Translations under genes and position numbers: made by a program
From: Clavaria fumosa
Taxonomy: Eukaryota; Basidiomycota; Agaricomycetes; Agaricales; Clavariaceae
Assembly: GCA_951802425.1 (NCBI GenBank)
Contig: OX637801.1
Span: 1,674,001 to 1,738,000, forward strand
Direction: 5' to 3'
DNA length: 64,000 nucleotides
Notes under the pieces: model-generated
Seen by the model: the letters and a program-made list of their open reading frames with translations, nothing else
Databases searched by the model: none
What the model was told of the DNA's origin: nothing
Part shown: positions 1 through 10,745 of the stretch, piece by piece
Numbering within the stretch: position 1 is the first letter of the stretch
Layout: every line of letters starts with the position of its first letter

Positions 1-660
1 TAATATCACGGGTTGAATGCCCTCGTTGACTCCTTCCTCGTCGTTGATGACTGGCTCGATAAACGCCGCTTCGTCGTCGCCCATCCCCCAATCGTCATCC
101 GCAACGTTGACGAAGACATCATCGAGGTTAGCATCGAAAGACTCTCCGTTTGAGCTGTTGGGGTTTGGAGGCATAGAATTCGACTCTCCCACTAGCGACA
201 GCAAGTCTGAGTCAGTGGAATTGTCATCAGTCTGTATAGGAAGGACAGTCGATTCCGACTCTGGAACATCGCTGGCCGAATTTGAAGGTGTTGTAAAAGG
301 AGTCGATGTCGAACAAGGGGTTAATACTGTTGGTTCCACTCTGGAGGAGTTTTGGGGGGGAGAAGGACCTTGAATGGCATCTCCAAGGGCTGCCAGTTGG
401 TCTGATGAACGGCTCGGCGGGGCAACACGCGTTGCGCTCCGTTGTTTCCTCGCGTTCCCCGATGGCAGAATCACGCTTTCAATGACCTCGACATCACTCG
501 AGACGCCTCGGTTCCCCCGCGCGTTTTTGGTGTCCAGCAAGGCTATACCACCTGCTTTATAAAAATCATAGAGGGTCGTCGACTGCGGTGGATCCTTGCG
601 TTTTTTTGCCATTGGGAAAGAACGCGACAGGACGCTGCTAAGCACGTGACAAATGGTCAT
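1..660 (-). CDS. Uncharacterised protein, N-terminal fragment cut by the left edge
   Basis: An open frame on the minus strand starts at 660, or more probably at the second methionine at 612 (MAKKRKDPPQ), and runs off the window without a stop. The readable part is about 200 residues. A basic start is followed by QSTTLYDFYK, which resembles a degenerate PCNA-interacting box (hydrophobic residue, two spacers, Phe-Tyr). The rest is Ser/Pro/Asp-rich and probably disordered, with an acidic stretch near the edge. I do not recognise the family. A decayed second copy of the start lies at about 4876-4968, which suggests a repeated, possibly mobile-element-encoded, gene. The preference for the 612 start rests on conservation of that methionine in the decayed copy. 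Confidence 0.5.
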   Translation of the reverse strand, partial: MTICHVLSSVLSRSFPMAKKRKDPPQSTTLYDFYKAGGIALLDTKNARGNRGVSSDVEVIESVILPSGNARKQRSATRVAPPSRSSDQLAALGDAIQGPSPPQNSSRVEPTVLTPCSTSTPFTTPSNSASDVPESESTVLPIQTDDNSTDSDLLSLVGESNSMPPNPNSSNGESFDANLDDVFVNVADDDWGMGDDEAAFIEPVINDEEGVNEGIQPVIL

Positions 661-869
661 GCGTTCGCGCATGGTGCCTCCTTCATAGTCATACCTCCAT
701 CCACACCGTAGTGTCGCCTTCATTATTTCTGTATATCGCATTTCTCCTGTAGGGTTGACGACTCCTATGGTTTTAACTCGTAACACCTCTGTACCACCTG
801 TTCCTACAGACTCCTGCGGCCCCAAGCAATGGGAAAGGACGGGCTAACTTCTGTCTTAACCCTATCCCA

Positions 870-1850
870 GAAGTGGACCCTCTCGCTACTACCTCCGCTC
901 TGGATCTCAGTCGGTTGGACCTCAACCGCTTGGATGCTCAATTGGTGACCCAACGGACGGCGGCAAGGATCACGGCGGGGACACGCAGGACGCGGGTCCC
1001 TTTCTCATCCCTGGGGATGCTGACTTACAAGAAAGCCTGCCTACTAGCCACGAAGAAAGCTCACCCCGGCGTCTTCGCCTATTCTAAAGGGCCTGTCGGC
1101 CAGTTTTCCCGGCCTTTGGCTCCAAATCCGCCGCTGTCAGGTCCTGGTACCCCGCCCCTGAAGATGTTATCTACACCCGCTGCATCAGTTTCTTGTTCCG
1201 ATATGTTTGGGCTTCCATGAATCAGTTTCTGATTCCGTTTCAGCACCTTCAGCGCCATGTTGTTTCACCTTCTGCTTTGGCCATTCCGGGCCTACTGCCC
1301 CCTAGACCTTTTACATGTCATCCTCCCGGTGCGGCTGGCCCCCAACAAGATTATCGAACCACCCCACGCAACACGCGTTCTGGAGCAGGGATGGCGCAAG
1401 CATATTCCACTCCATCTGCTGTCCAACTCGTGCCGTCAAGCGACGCCCTTCACGGTGGATCGGGCTGTTGATACTCTCGTTGTGGGGCAATCCGCAGCCG
1501 TGGAATTCAAACAGGCAAGCCTCGACGCATCGGGCGAAAGCTCCATTTTTCTGATTGACCGCGCGGACGCCTAGCACTGCCTCTGCGATATGATTGACCG
1601 GTATCTGGCATCCCCATTCCGTTCTACGATCGGGAATGCGTTCCGCAGCCATTTCTCTTTCCTCGCCTCTCGTACCGACTTTGCGGAGCAATTCCCCCTC
1701 TTATGTGATTTATGACATCTATATCCGGCAAAGCTGGTTCCTCGGCTTTCTCGCCTCCTACATTCCGCCCCAGCCTGACCTCATCCCAATCGTTACACCT
1801 CTGCGTTGAGGCCTGGCTTTGCTTGTTAGCATCCACATGCAATGTTGAGA
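870..1850 (+). pseudogene. Decayed gag-like retroelement ORF remnant
   Basis: On the plus strand, protein-like stretches follow each other collinearly but change frame repeatedly. At about 1330-1570 the frame includes EQGWRKHIPLHLLSNSC and later AAVEFKQASLDASGES. At about 1580-1700 it reads IDRYLASPF and FRSHFSFLASRTDFAEQF, and at about 1700-1800 YDIYIRQSWF. The order of these pieces (a 'W..HIPL.LLT' block, a helical block, then 'YDI.IR') resembles the gag-like protein that accompanies basidiomycete retroelements; that comparison is from memory and is inference. No complete frame survives and no reverse transcriptase was seen, so this is called a dead fragment. Confidence 0.35.
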
Positions 1851-2639
1851 AGTTCTGTGATGTTGTTGAAGTCGTCCTTTGTGTTGCCAAAAGGCTCCAT
1901 TGTGGAGCAGCAATTTGAATATCGCAGACCAACCTGCGGGATACATCGTGCTTACCGTAATGAATCGTGTGATCTGGCACACTGGCGCACTAGCCCATAC
2001 GCGCAGCTTTAGTGCCTAGCGGGATGCGAACAGGAGTCGTTGCCAGTTCTCGTACTTGCATGCCAACTGGCTCCTGCGCGAAAGCACCTCAGTTTGCAGA
2101 ACTCAGCGATTTGGCGGTGGTCTTTTAGACAAACCGTCGGAACGGTGTTATCCCTTCCTGATGCGCTGATGCATTACAGCAAGGACAAGATGTGGGATGA
2201 ATTTGACCATACGTACGGCGTTAATCATGGGCGTTCCATGCCTTCCATTACTTTGAATGAGATATGCCTTCTTTGGTGCCAGTTGACCATCATGTTATTG
2301 ATGAAACACGGTCCGTGGCAAAAAGAGTCCCATGAATTTGGCAGCGCTAATACAAAAAAGGTCCTTCAGCGTTTAAAGCGCCCAACTTGATTGATGGGTT
2401 TGTATGAATCGTTGACACAGTCTCTGATGGGCGGCAGGTGAGTCAAAAAGCCCCTATCACGTGCAGCCCATTGAGCTAATGACATCACGGGTCAGTGTTC
2501 TGTATATATAGTCCTTAGATTCGCTCCCTTCTTGGTGGCTAGTCTCTTTGGTGGTCCTGTCACTCCTCGGCACACCCAGCTAGGGCTCGGATGTAGATCC
2601 TTTCTCATATAGTACACTCTCCTGGCTCCTCGCTAGCAG
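1851..2639. other. Gene-free stretch upstream of aminotransferase copy A
   Basis: No gene was recognised here. Part of it, about 2210-2360 and again about 2405-2430, is weakly similar to the sequence upstream of aminotransferase copy B (about 8095-8240 and 8355-8380), with shared blocks such as CTTCTTTGGTG and GGTCCGTGGCAAA. This suggests that the duplicated segment originally began several hundred bases upstream of the genes and has since decayed. Confidence 0.3.
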
Positions 2640-2648
2640 TATAAAAGG
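2640..2648 (+). promoter_or_regulatory. TATA box of aminotransferase copy A
   Basis: TATAAAAGG lies about 43 bp before the start codon at 2683. The same element and its flanks (GGCTCCTCGC, AGCAGTATAAAAGGACT) recur in front of copy B, so the core promoter was duplicated with the gene. The short distance to the ATG implies a very short 5' leader. Confidence 0.6.
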
Positions 2649-2682
2649 ACTGCTTCATTGCGGATTCTTGACACACACCACC

Positions 2683-4714
2683 ATGATAACTACTTTGAAC
2701 ACCACTCGTTTGGTTTCGCCTCCTGCACCCCGTGCCAAAGCCTCGCTTCAACTGACGAGAAATGTTACCTCAATCTTGCATCGCACGCCGCGGGCACCAC
2801 CTATCGCTGTCGCGGTCAAAGGTATCTGTGCCGAGCTAGAAGATGGAAGAAAAGTCATTGATGCCGCTGTAAATTTATATTTTTTTCTATGCGTCGTGGC
2901 ATCTGTTAAGTAACCATGTCGCTGACGAGAATCATTGACAGGGCGGTGCTGCCGTTACATGTATTGGGAATGGTCATCCCGACGTGATTAAGGCGATCAA
3001 GGAGCAGGCCGATAAATTTGTTTGTATGGCTTTCCTGCTTTTGCTGTAATGATGTCATACGATTAAACTGACAATACGTACAGACGTACATAGTATCCAG
3101 ATGTCCAATGAACCCGCGGAAGAGCTCGCGAAGACACTAGTTGAGTCCGGTGGTGGTGCTTTTGAGCTTTGTGGATTTGTGTCAGGCGGTGTGTTCGATC
3201 CGCCCTTCGCATTTTTCTTTCGGCAGCACCTTCTGACTTGGCCTGATGTAGGGTCCGAGGCTATGGAGGCTGCTATGAAAACAGCCCGTCAGGTGAGTCG
3301 TTTGATCGTGGCCGTCTCGGAATTTAATGACAATGCTCTTACTCTCCAGTACTTTTACGAAACGAAGCAACCCCAGCGCAAGAACTTCATTGCACGTCAT
3401 ATGGGATTTCACGGCAATACTCTCGGAACACTGTGAGGTCTTGGTAAATTGGATGGTTGACGCTACTTCCTGATTATTTTGCCTATCAGATCACTGGCTA
3501 TGCATCCTAGTCGCCGTGCGCTGTACGAAGCCATTTTGAATCATGAGCAATTCCACCACGTGGCGCCAGCCCACGCGAAGCGCATGCAAAGAAGCAATGA
3601 GACTACCGAGGAGTACGTGGAACGTTTACGGCAAGAGTTGGATGACAAGTTCGTCGAGCTTGGCCCCGATACTGTTGTTGCATGTAAGGAACAATTTTCG
3701 AATCATGAGTTGCAGTTAACTTTGGCCCACAGTTGTTGCAGAAACCGTTGTCGGCGCGGCCATGGGCGTTGTTCCTGCCCCCAAAGGTTATTTTAAAGCA
3801 ATGAAATCTGTGTGTGACAAACACGGTGCACTGCTCATCCTAGATGAAGTCATGTGTGGAGCTGGGCGTGAGTTAGTTATTTGATCATCGTTCTTATGTG
3901 TCGCTCAATCTTTGTGTCAACCAGGAATGGGAACTATGCATGCGTGGGAAAGTTTTGGTGACGGCGTCGCCCCTGATCTGCAAGCGATCGCAAAAGGTGT
4001 GTCAAGTCCAACGATCGCCTGTTTAACCCACTCATTTCCTGACTCGGGCGCAGGACTTGGTGGCGGGTACGTATATCTACTTCGTTCGCTATTGCATTTT
4101 TAGAACACGCGACAGGTATGCTCCCATTGGCGCGGTGCTGATGTCTAAGAAGGTTGCCAACGGCATTCGTGACCACTCGGGGTACTGGAAACATGGGCAC
4201 ACATACCAGGCAAGCTTTCTTCGTATTGGCTTTTGAGGATTCCCACAATTTACGACGTCTCACACTTCAGTCTCATCCTCTTGCATGTGCTGCGGCTCTG
4301 GCTGTTCAGAAAGTCATCCAACGAGAGGACCTTCTGACAAATTGCAGAAAGCAAGGCGAATACATGGCTAGTCTTCTGCGTGAACGCCTCCTGTCGCCCG
4401 ACGCTATTGCGGCACCCTTTACATTCGACATTCGCGGCGGTGGCTTGTTCTGGGGCATCGAATTCGACTTTAGCGATCCCGCGACACCCCTCGTTGATTT
4501 CCGAGGCCAGCGTTTCAGCCCACTTGTCCAGGCACGTTGTTTTTCTAACGGGCTCTCCATCATGGCCTTTGCTGGAGAGGAGTGCCTTGGACAGAAGTTT
4601 GGCGACGTCTGCTTGCTCGCACCTGCTTACAATATGACTGGGGTAGAGGTGGAGAGGATTGTGGATCTGTTCGTGCTAAGCGTGGAGCAGGTGCTGCTAG
4701 AGCATATTGTGTAG
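2683..4714 (+). CDS. Class III PLP-dependent aminotransferase, copy A
   Basis: About ten exons join into a protein of about 480 residues. Visible class III landmarks are [15 protein letters not shown] near residue 63, the PLP-pocket aspartate in [13 protein letters not shown] (about 267), and AIAKGLGGGY, whose lysine (about 299) should form the Schiff base; this motif is split by an intron directly after the lysine codon. [16 protein letters not shown] and the C-terminal LAPAYN region follow. Members transfer an amino group between an omega-amino donor and a keto acid; the substrate cannot be read from sequence. It resembles fungal class III enzymes of unassigned specificity. The intron at 4210-4270 starts with GC rather than GT (CAG|GCAAGC). 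No stop or frameshift was seen after splicing, so the copy looks functional. The start was chosen because it is the first ATG after the TATA box and is conserved in copy B. Confidence 0.85.
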
Positions 4715-5143
4715 ACGATTTCTTTTATCGCGTTCATTTGTCGGCCCTCGAAGAGGGGAATGCAAGAACTTGGACCTATTGAGGAGTGAAGGATGATGGA
4801 TAACCCTGTCCGTCGGGAGTGAAGTGACTTTGGGTCTACACCAAGCTTTTGGTTCCGGCGAGGTACTTTGAATCATGGAGGGTCGTCGACTGGTGGATCC
4901 TGCGTTCCTTTGACATTGAACGAACGTTGCGACGCGACACTCCTTTTTTCAAGTACGCGGCAAATGGTACTACACAATGTAGCAGTTCGTGTCATTGGAA
5001 CTCTGTCTGGACATAGCCACCATTGTGTCGATGCTCGGCCCAGAACGATTATAAAGGACCCGTTACCATGCACACAGTATCTCCCCACTGCACGCGTCAC
5101 CATTGATTGGCCAACCGTCATTCACCGACGCTACCCTCGCTGC
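4715..5143. other. Spacer between aminotransferase A and the next gene, with an element remnant
   Basis: No intact gene was recognised. The spacer contains the decayed repeat at 4876-4968 and a TATA-like TATAAAGG near 5050. If the neighbouring minus-strand gene uses an alternative last intron, its 3' end could extend to about 5120. Confidence 0.4.
4876..4968 (-). repeat. Degenerate copy of the start of the left-edge gene
   Basis: Read on the minus strand, this stretch aligns with positions about 570-660. Both contain the block AGTCGACGACCCTC and a following ATGATT. The encoded start MSKERRIHQSTTLHD parallels MAKKRKDPPQSTTLYD. A one-base deletion and loss of the downstream frame make it a fossil. 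It supports the idea that the left-edge gene belongs to a dispersed repeat family. Confidence 0.6.
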
Positions 5144-7291
5144 TTACCGTGACAGCATAATCACACCTCGCGCTGTCAAACGTGGGTCCATAATTGTGGG
5201 AGGATGGAAACCGGCCACCTCTTCTCCACACCGGATGGAGAGCAAAGACGATGGCGTCATGAGACCGATAAGAATGAAGGGCAAAGATTTTACATACTTG
5301 TCAGGCAGAGTGGGCCCCGGGGCGAGCCTCATGAAGTTGCTTGGGAACAGCGGACGGCCAGGTGTCCGGTCGCCAATGGAGTCATACGTGGCGCCATCTC
5401 CCTCCTTCGATCCTCTTGCGTCTCCGTCAGTCCGATCTTGCGCCCACGGCCCACCCCCGCGAACCGAGTCGCCGCCAGCCCATTCGTGCGAAAGCGCCAA
5501 GCCAGACAGGCTCCCGAACGAGCTGCTCCTCGCGGACGGCTGAGAAGACCCATACGACGGCGTCCCCGCGCCAAACGACATGCTCCTGTGCAGCCCGCTC
5601 GGCATCCCCGCGCGGACAGGAAACATGGGCGAATGTGCGATGGACCCGGGGCGGGAATGGCTCTTGAACGAGCCGGTGCGTGAGCCCGGGGCCGAGCCGT
5701 AGGGGGACCCCGCGACCGAGCCGGGCCGCGAGCCGACGAGATGCGAGGACGCGGCGAGCGGCGCGGTGCGGAGGCGCAGGCCCTGGATGCGCGGGCCGTC
5801 GTCCTCCGGTGGGTGCGCAGCTGTCGGGTGTGACAGTGGGGGCTGCGCTGGCGTGTCTGCGCTTGTGCTCGTTGGTGCTGCGTCTTGAGACTCGGCTTCG
5901 CCTTCTTCGTCCTCCGTGATGTCGTCTAGGTTGTCACCATCGCCTGCCACGTTGAGAGCGGCCGGCATGAGGATGGGCGAGACGGAGATGTCGCTCTGGT
6001 TGTGCTGCTGGGGCATGACGAAGAGATGGGAGATTGGGGAGGATGACGCGGCTGTAGCCTCGGTCCAAGGCAGATCTGCACTCGAGTGAGACGGGACGCT
6101 CTGCCCGGTCAAATTTCTAGCGGAAGTCACTTCGACGTGGTGCTCTGTCGCGTCTCTGAAGGTGGGGAGTCCCTTTTCACTGGCGCTAAAGCTCTCGTCA
6201 TCACTGTCAATCGCACTTCCGCCAAGGCCAGAGGAATGCAACATCCAGTCCTGCTCTCCTGAGAAGTGGTCGACATCTAATTCCGGTGGTACACCGAGTG
6301 CTCCTTTCATACGCTCCCAGATGAGCTCACTGTGTGACAGGATACAGCAACGGATGTTCTGAACGTAAAGGACGTCGCGGACAGCTGAGCGAGGAAGAAG
6401 CATCCATGATATCAAATGCGTGAAAGACCAAGTAAGTGGATCCGACGGGATATCGGTCTTAGCGGAGGTATCATACGTCAAATTGGAAGGCGTGAACGGC
6501 GGAGAGGTGTCGTCTTTCGAAAATGTCTGCTGAAGTAAAAGGAACAGTCTCGCGGTTGGTGGCGAACTGATAAGTGCCGACACCTCGGAGGAGCGGTCGA
6601 GGAAAGGCAAGTAGACGGAAGGCGGGAGCGGCGTGAACACCGCCGGTGTGACACCTGCATCATTTGACACGGGGCTCGAAGGAGCCGAGGGAGCGGATGA
6701 GATCAAGAATTTGGGACTGGTAGACTGCTTTGCAATATCATATAATTCTGCAGGTGTGAGACGCGGCGCTGCAGCGCCGAAAGAAGAAGGGCGACGGCCG
6801 TGGTGGCGTGATGGGGAAGGTGGAGGTGTGGTAGAGGTAGTATCTGGATTGGTCCGTGGACCGGTCTGGGTACCCGAGGCGGCGGGTCGGCCACCAGCAG
6901 GACCATGACTAGAGAACGAGGAGAAGGCAAAACTGAGCCTCTGAGAATTTTGGTTGGCTGAGGAACCGAAGGAGTTGCCACGGCGAGCGTGACGCGTTTT
7001 GTAGGGAGGTCCCGCAGGGGACTCCTGAGATGGGAAAGACGACAGCGACGCATTTACCGGAGAGGCGTGTGGGTCGATTCGGACGATGGTAAGGGTCGAG
7101 GATGAGGAGCGGTTGGGATTGAGATTGATCGCTGCATGGCTACCGAATGGGTCGCTCGCTGATATTGAGCCTCGACGCCGGACTAGCGGCGGAGGGCGGG
7201 TGTTGTGGGCACGTTGTATCTGGCCCAGAATGCTTGCGTCGGTGTCCGCTGATGAGCTAGCTGGACGGGTGTACTCGGCGTAGTCAGTCAT
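5144..7291 (-). CDS. Unknown Ser/Pro-rich fungal protein
   Basis: A long minus-strand frame encodes 715 residues from the ATG at 7291 (MTDYAEYTRP). An upstream in-frame ATG at 7384 exists, but its leader looks non-coding. Most of the protein is low-complexity Ser/Pro/Gly-rich sequence. One ordered part lies near residues 235-350: LPPSVYLPFLDRSSEVSAL, then a Trp-rich block with WSFTHLISWMLLPRSAVRD and ELIWERMKGALGVPPELD. This looks like a conserved fungal domain that I cannot name. No membrane segment, signal peptide or catalytic motif is visible. The C-terminus is uncertain: GACAA|GTATGT near 5300 could be a splice donor, with an acceptor near 5175 and a stop near 5120. It lies between the two aminotransferase copies but is not itself duplicated. 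Confidence 0.6.
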   Translation of the reverse strand: MTDYAEYTRPASSSADTDASILGQIQRAHNTRPPPLVRRRGSISASDPFGSHAAINLNPNRSSSSTLTIVRIDPHASPVNASLSSFPSQESPAGPPYKTRHARRGNSFGSSANQNSQRLSFAFSSFSSHGPAGGRPAASGTQTGPRTNPDTTSTTPPPSPSRHHGRRPSSFGAAAPRLTPAELYDIAKQSTSPKFLISSAPSAPSSPVSNDAGVTPAVFTPLPPSVYLPFLDRSSEVSALISSPPTARLFLLLQQTFSKDDTSPPFTPSNLTYDTSAKTDIPSDPLTWSFTHLISWMLLPRSAVRDVLYVQNIRCCILSHSELIWERMKGALGVPPELDVDHFSGEQDWMLHSSGLGGSAIDSDDESFSASEKGLPTFRDATEHHVEVTSARNLTGQSVPSHSSADLPWTEATAASSSPISHLFVMPQQHNQSDISVSPILMPAALNVAGDGDNLDDITEDEEGEAESQDAAPTSTSADTPAQPPLSHPTAAHPPEDDGPRIQGLRLRTAPLAASSHLVGSRPGSVAGSPYGSAPGSRTGSFKSHSRPGSIAHSPMFPVRAGMPSGLHRSMSFGAGTPSYGSSQPSARSSSFGSLSGLALSHEWAGGDSVRGGGPWAQDRTDGDARGSKEGDGATYDSIGDRTPGRPLFPSNFMRLAPGPTLPDKYVKSLPFILIGLMTPSSLLSIRCGEEVAGFHPPTIMDPRLTARGVIMLSR

Positions 7292-8466
7292 GGGTTGAAG
7301 ATGGTCAACAAACGAAGCGGAGCACGGAAAGGCACACGTGACCGGTTTCACCCAAAACACCCCACAAATTCTGCCGAGGAGCAAACGTTCGAGTGATTGT
7401 GGACTTGCGCTCAGTCTGGATCAAACAGGTGTGCAATTGTATTGTATTCTCAGAAGTGCCAGGCGAATGGGCAGTGAATAATGTTGCGTGTACAGTTGCA
7501 TCTCGTCGCTCCTCCGCAAGCCCATGATTACTGTAAGATAGAGGATCTTCTCAAAAAAACAGACGGAGAGATGGCACGATAAGTGCGGCGGACCGATTTG
7601 CCGTGTCGCTTTGCGGCCGTGCAGTCACTGGCAGCTCAGACCAAGTGATGTCAGGTTTATCAATGACAACAACGACACTTGCCACCGTAATCAGAGTTGG
7701 CAAGAAACTTCTTCCTGCGGGTGCAATCGTGCAAAAAATGCTCGAGCTGATAAGGACGGGAAGCCAGAATTCGGAATTCCAAGTACGAGCGACTATCATC
7801 CGTCCCTGTGACCCAAGAATAGCAAGATACAGTATACCACACGAGGCCTCAGATATCGCGTCGGGTATGGCAATTTGAATGCCGCGGACCACAGACAGAA
7901 CGTAACGCTGTTCTTTCAGAAGAGCGGTCAAAAACTGTTATCGACGTGCGTATAATTGCGATGGGATTTACCTAGTCCCTTCCTTGGTCCTTGGTCACCT
8001 TGGTGTGCTACACGTTAAAGATGAGCAAACACGCATCAACAGATAATGTACGCGCGAGTCAGACGGTCAGACTTAAAGGTAACGTACAGTGTTGACCGTA
8101 GGCGATCCATAGGCCTTCCGTTGGTTTCCGCTATGAACGTAATATGTCTTCTTCGGTGGGCTATTACGTTGCTGGCGATACAAGGTCCGTGCCAAACGAA
8201 TCCTCGATTTGGCCTGACAACCAACACTAATAATGTTCGGCGGCATCTCGTTTGGTTGCAGGATTATGAACTTGGGAATGCCGACGCAGAAGTGGCGCCC
8301 TCGGCATTTGCAGCGTTCAGGAAGGTTTATATAAATCTGTTGTGAGTATCTCAAAATTCGTTTGACCCTGTCTCTGATTATCGCTTTATCCTTCGGCTTT
8401 TCGGATACTGGGCAGATCATATCTGGGTGCACTACTAAGTTCACCCTCTTGGCTCCTCGCCAGCAG
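7292..8466. other. Spacer upstream of aminotransferase copy B
   Basis: No recognised gene. A minus-strand open frame at 7551-7931 (126 codons, hydrophobic, no homology recalled) is the longest candidate and may be chance. The right part, from about 8095, carries the decayed duplicate of sequence upstream of copy A. Confidence 0.3.
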
Positions 8467-8475
8467 TATAAAAGG
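8467..8475 (+). promoter_or_regulatory. TATA box of aminotransferase copy B
   Basis: TATAAAAGG lies 44 bp before the ATG at 8511, in the same context as the box before copy A. The conserved segment here begins at about 8445. Confidence 0.6.
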
Positions 8476-8510
8476 ACTACCTCATTGCCGAATTTTTATC
8501 TAACACCACC

Positions 8511-10527
8511 ATGACAATTATTTTGAACCCTACTCGTTTGGTTTCGCCTCCTGCACCCCGTGCCAAAGTCTCGCTTCAACTGACGACAAATGTTACCTCA
8601 ATTCTACATCGCACGTCGTGGACACCACCTATCGCTGTCGCGGCCAAGGGCATCTATGCCGAGCTAGAAGATGGCAGAACAGTCATTGATGCTGCTGTAA
8701 ATCTATATGTTTTCTATGCGTCGTGGCATCTGTTAAGCAACCATGTTGCTGACGAGAATCATTGACAGGGCGGTGCCGCCGTTACATGTATTGGGAATGG
8801 TCATCCTGATGTGGTTAACGCGATCAAGGAGCAGGCAGATAAATTAGGCTGTATGGCTTTCCTGCGTTCAAGGATGTCATATGACCCAAACTGACAATAC
8901 GTACAGACGTATATAATATGCAACTATCCAATAAACCCGCGGAAGAGCTCGCGAAGACACTAGTTGAGTCCAGTGGTGGTGCTTTTGAGCTTTGTGGATT
9001 TGTGTCAGGCGGTGTGTTCGATCCGCCCTTCGCATTCTTCTTTCGGCAGCACCTTCTGACTTGGCCTGATGTAGGATCCGAGGCTATGGAGGCCGCTATT
9101 AAAACAGCCTGTCAGGTGAGTCGTTTGATCGCGGGCGTCTCGGAATTTAATGACAATGCTCTTACTCTCCAGTACTTTTACGAAACGAAGCAACCCCAAC
9201 GCAAGAACTTCATTGCACGTCATATGGGATATCACGGCAGCACTGTCGGAACCCTGTGAGATCTTGGTAAATCGGATGATTGACGCTGCTTCCTGATTCT
9301 TTTGCCTATTAGATCATTGGCTATGCATCCTAGTCGCCGTGCGCCGTTCGAAGCTATTTTAGATCATGCGCGATTCCACCACGTGGCGCCAGCCCACGCG
9401 AAGCGCATGCAAAGAAGCAATGAGACTACCGAGGAGTACGTGGAACGTTTACGGCAAGAGTTGGACGACAAGTTCGTCGAGATTGGCCCCAATACTGTTG
9501 TTGCATGTAAGGAACGAATTTCGGATCATGACTTGCAGTTAACTTTGGCCCACAGTTGTTGCAGAAACCGTTGTCGGCGCGGCCATGGGCGTTGTTCCTG
9601 CCCCCAAAGGCTATTTTAAAGCAATGAAATCGGTCTGTGACAAATACGGCGCACTGTTCATCCTAGATGAAGTCATGTGTGGATCTGGGCGTGCGTTAGT
9701 TATTTGATCATCGTTCTTTGTATGCTCAATCAACCAGGAATGGGAACTATGCATGCGTGGGAAATGTTCGGCGACGGTGTCGCCCCTGATCTGCAAGCTA
9801 TCGCAAAAGGTGTGTCGAATCCAGCGATCGCCTGTTTAACCCACTCATTTTCCGACTCGGGTGCAGGACTTGGAGGCGGGTACGCATATCTACTTCGTTC
9901 GCTATTGCATTTCTAGAACACGTGACAGGTATGCTCCCATTGGCGCGGTGCTGATGTCTAAGAAGGTTGCCAACGGCATTCGTGACCACTCGGGGTACTG
10001 GAAACATGGGCACACATACCAGGCAAGCTTTCTTCGTATTGGCTTTTGAGGATTCCCACGATTTACGACGTCTCACACTTTAGTCTCATCCTCTTGCATG
10101 TGCTGCGGCTCTGGCTGTTCAGAAAGTCATCCAACGAGAGGACCTTCTGACAAATTGCAGAAAGCAAGGCGAATACATGGCTGGTCTTCTGCGTGAACGC
10201 CTCCTGTCGCCCAACGCTATTGCGGCTCCCTTTACATTCGACATTCGCGGCCGCGGTGGATTTTGGGGCATCGAATTCGATTTCAGCGATCCCACGACAC
10301 CCCGTGTTGATTTCCGAGGCCAGCAGTTCGGCCCGCTGATCCAGGCACGTTGTTTTTCTAACGGGCTCATTGTCATGGGCTTTGCAGGAGATGCGTACCT
10401 TGGAAAGAAATTCGGCCACTTTTGTGTGCTCGCACCTGCTTACAATGTGACTAAGGCAGAGGTGGAGATGATTGTGGATCTGTTCGTGCTAAGCGTGGAG
10501 CAGGTACTGCTAGAGTATATTATTTAG
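8511..10527 (+). CDS. Class III PLP-dependent aminotransferase, copy B
   Basis: This is a close paralogue of the gene at 2683-4714 in the same orientation, with the same exons and introns, including the GC-AG intron at 10023-10083. The spliced frame is open: [19 protein letters not shown] joins across intron 2, and the PLP aspartate ([12 protein letters not shown]) and lysine (AIAKGLGGGY) are kept. Differences from copy A cluster in the last exon ([11 protein letters not shown] versus [26 protein letters not shown] versus SIMAFAGEECLGQKF), which could alter substrate choice. Intron sequences are also well conserved, which points to a fairly recent duplication. Function is as for copy A: amino-group transfer with unknown substrate. 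Both copies look intact. Confidence 0.85.
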
Positions 10528-10745
10528 ACGATTTTCCATTTCCACCACCGCGTTTCGCAGAATGCACCCGTGTCGAGACACTGTCCAAATTTTTCTGATT
10601 CGCCACCGCCATTACGTGAGCCATCGCTGACCCAAACGTGCCTCACCAAGCTCGTGAGGGATCCTTTCCGGCACCAGCGCTATCCCTCTGTCTTATAACT
10701 TGGCTCACGCAAAGCCTGGCATCGATGGCTCTGAGCATGCACTAA

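Larger units (their letters stand above)
2210..4714 (+). repeat. Duplicated segment, unit A (partner at 8095-10527)
   Basis: The aminotransferase and its promoter are repeated 5.8 kb downstream in the same orientation. Similarity is strong from about 2610 to 4725 (including introns and stop codon) and weak upstream to about 2210. It ends about 10 bp after the stop. The unrelated gene at 5144-7291 lies between the copies and is not duplicated. Confidence 0.7.
8095..10527 (+). repeat. Duplicated segment, unit B (partner at 2210-4714)
   Basis: Second unit of the same duplication. The strong part begins at about 8445 and ends about 10 bp after the stop at 10527. Confidence 0.7.

Noticed and set aside
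5204..5683. Arg-rich plus-strand frames
   Set aside because: They overlie the GC-rich coding strand of the 715-residue minus-strand protein and show no domain.
7551..7931. Hydrophobic 126-codon minus-strand frame
   Set aside because: It is open but has no recognisable domain, and the overlapping plus-strand frame is equally open. Mentioned only within the spacer.
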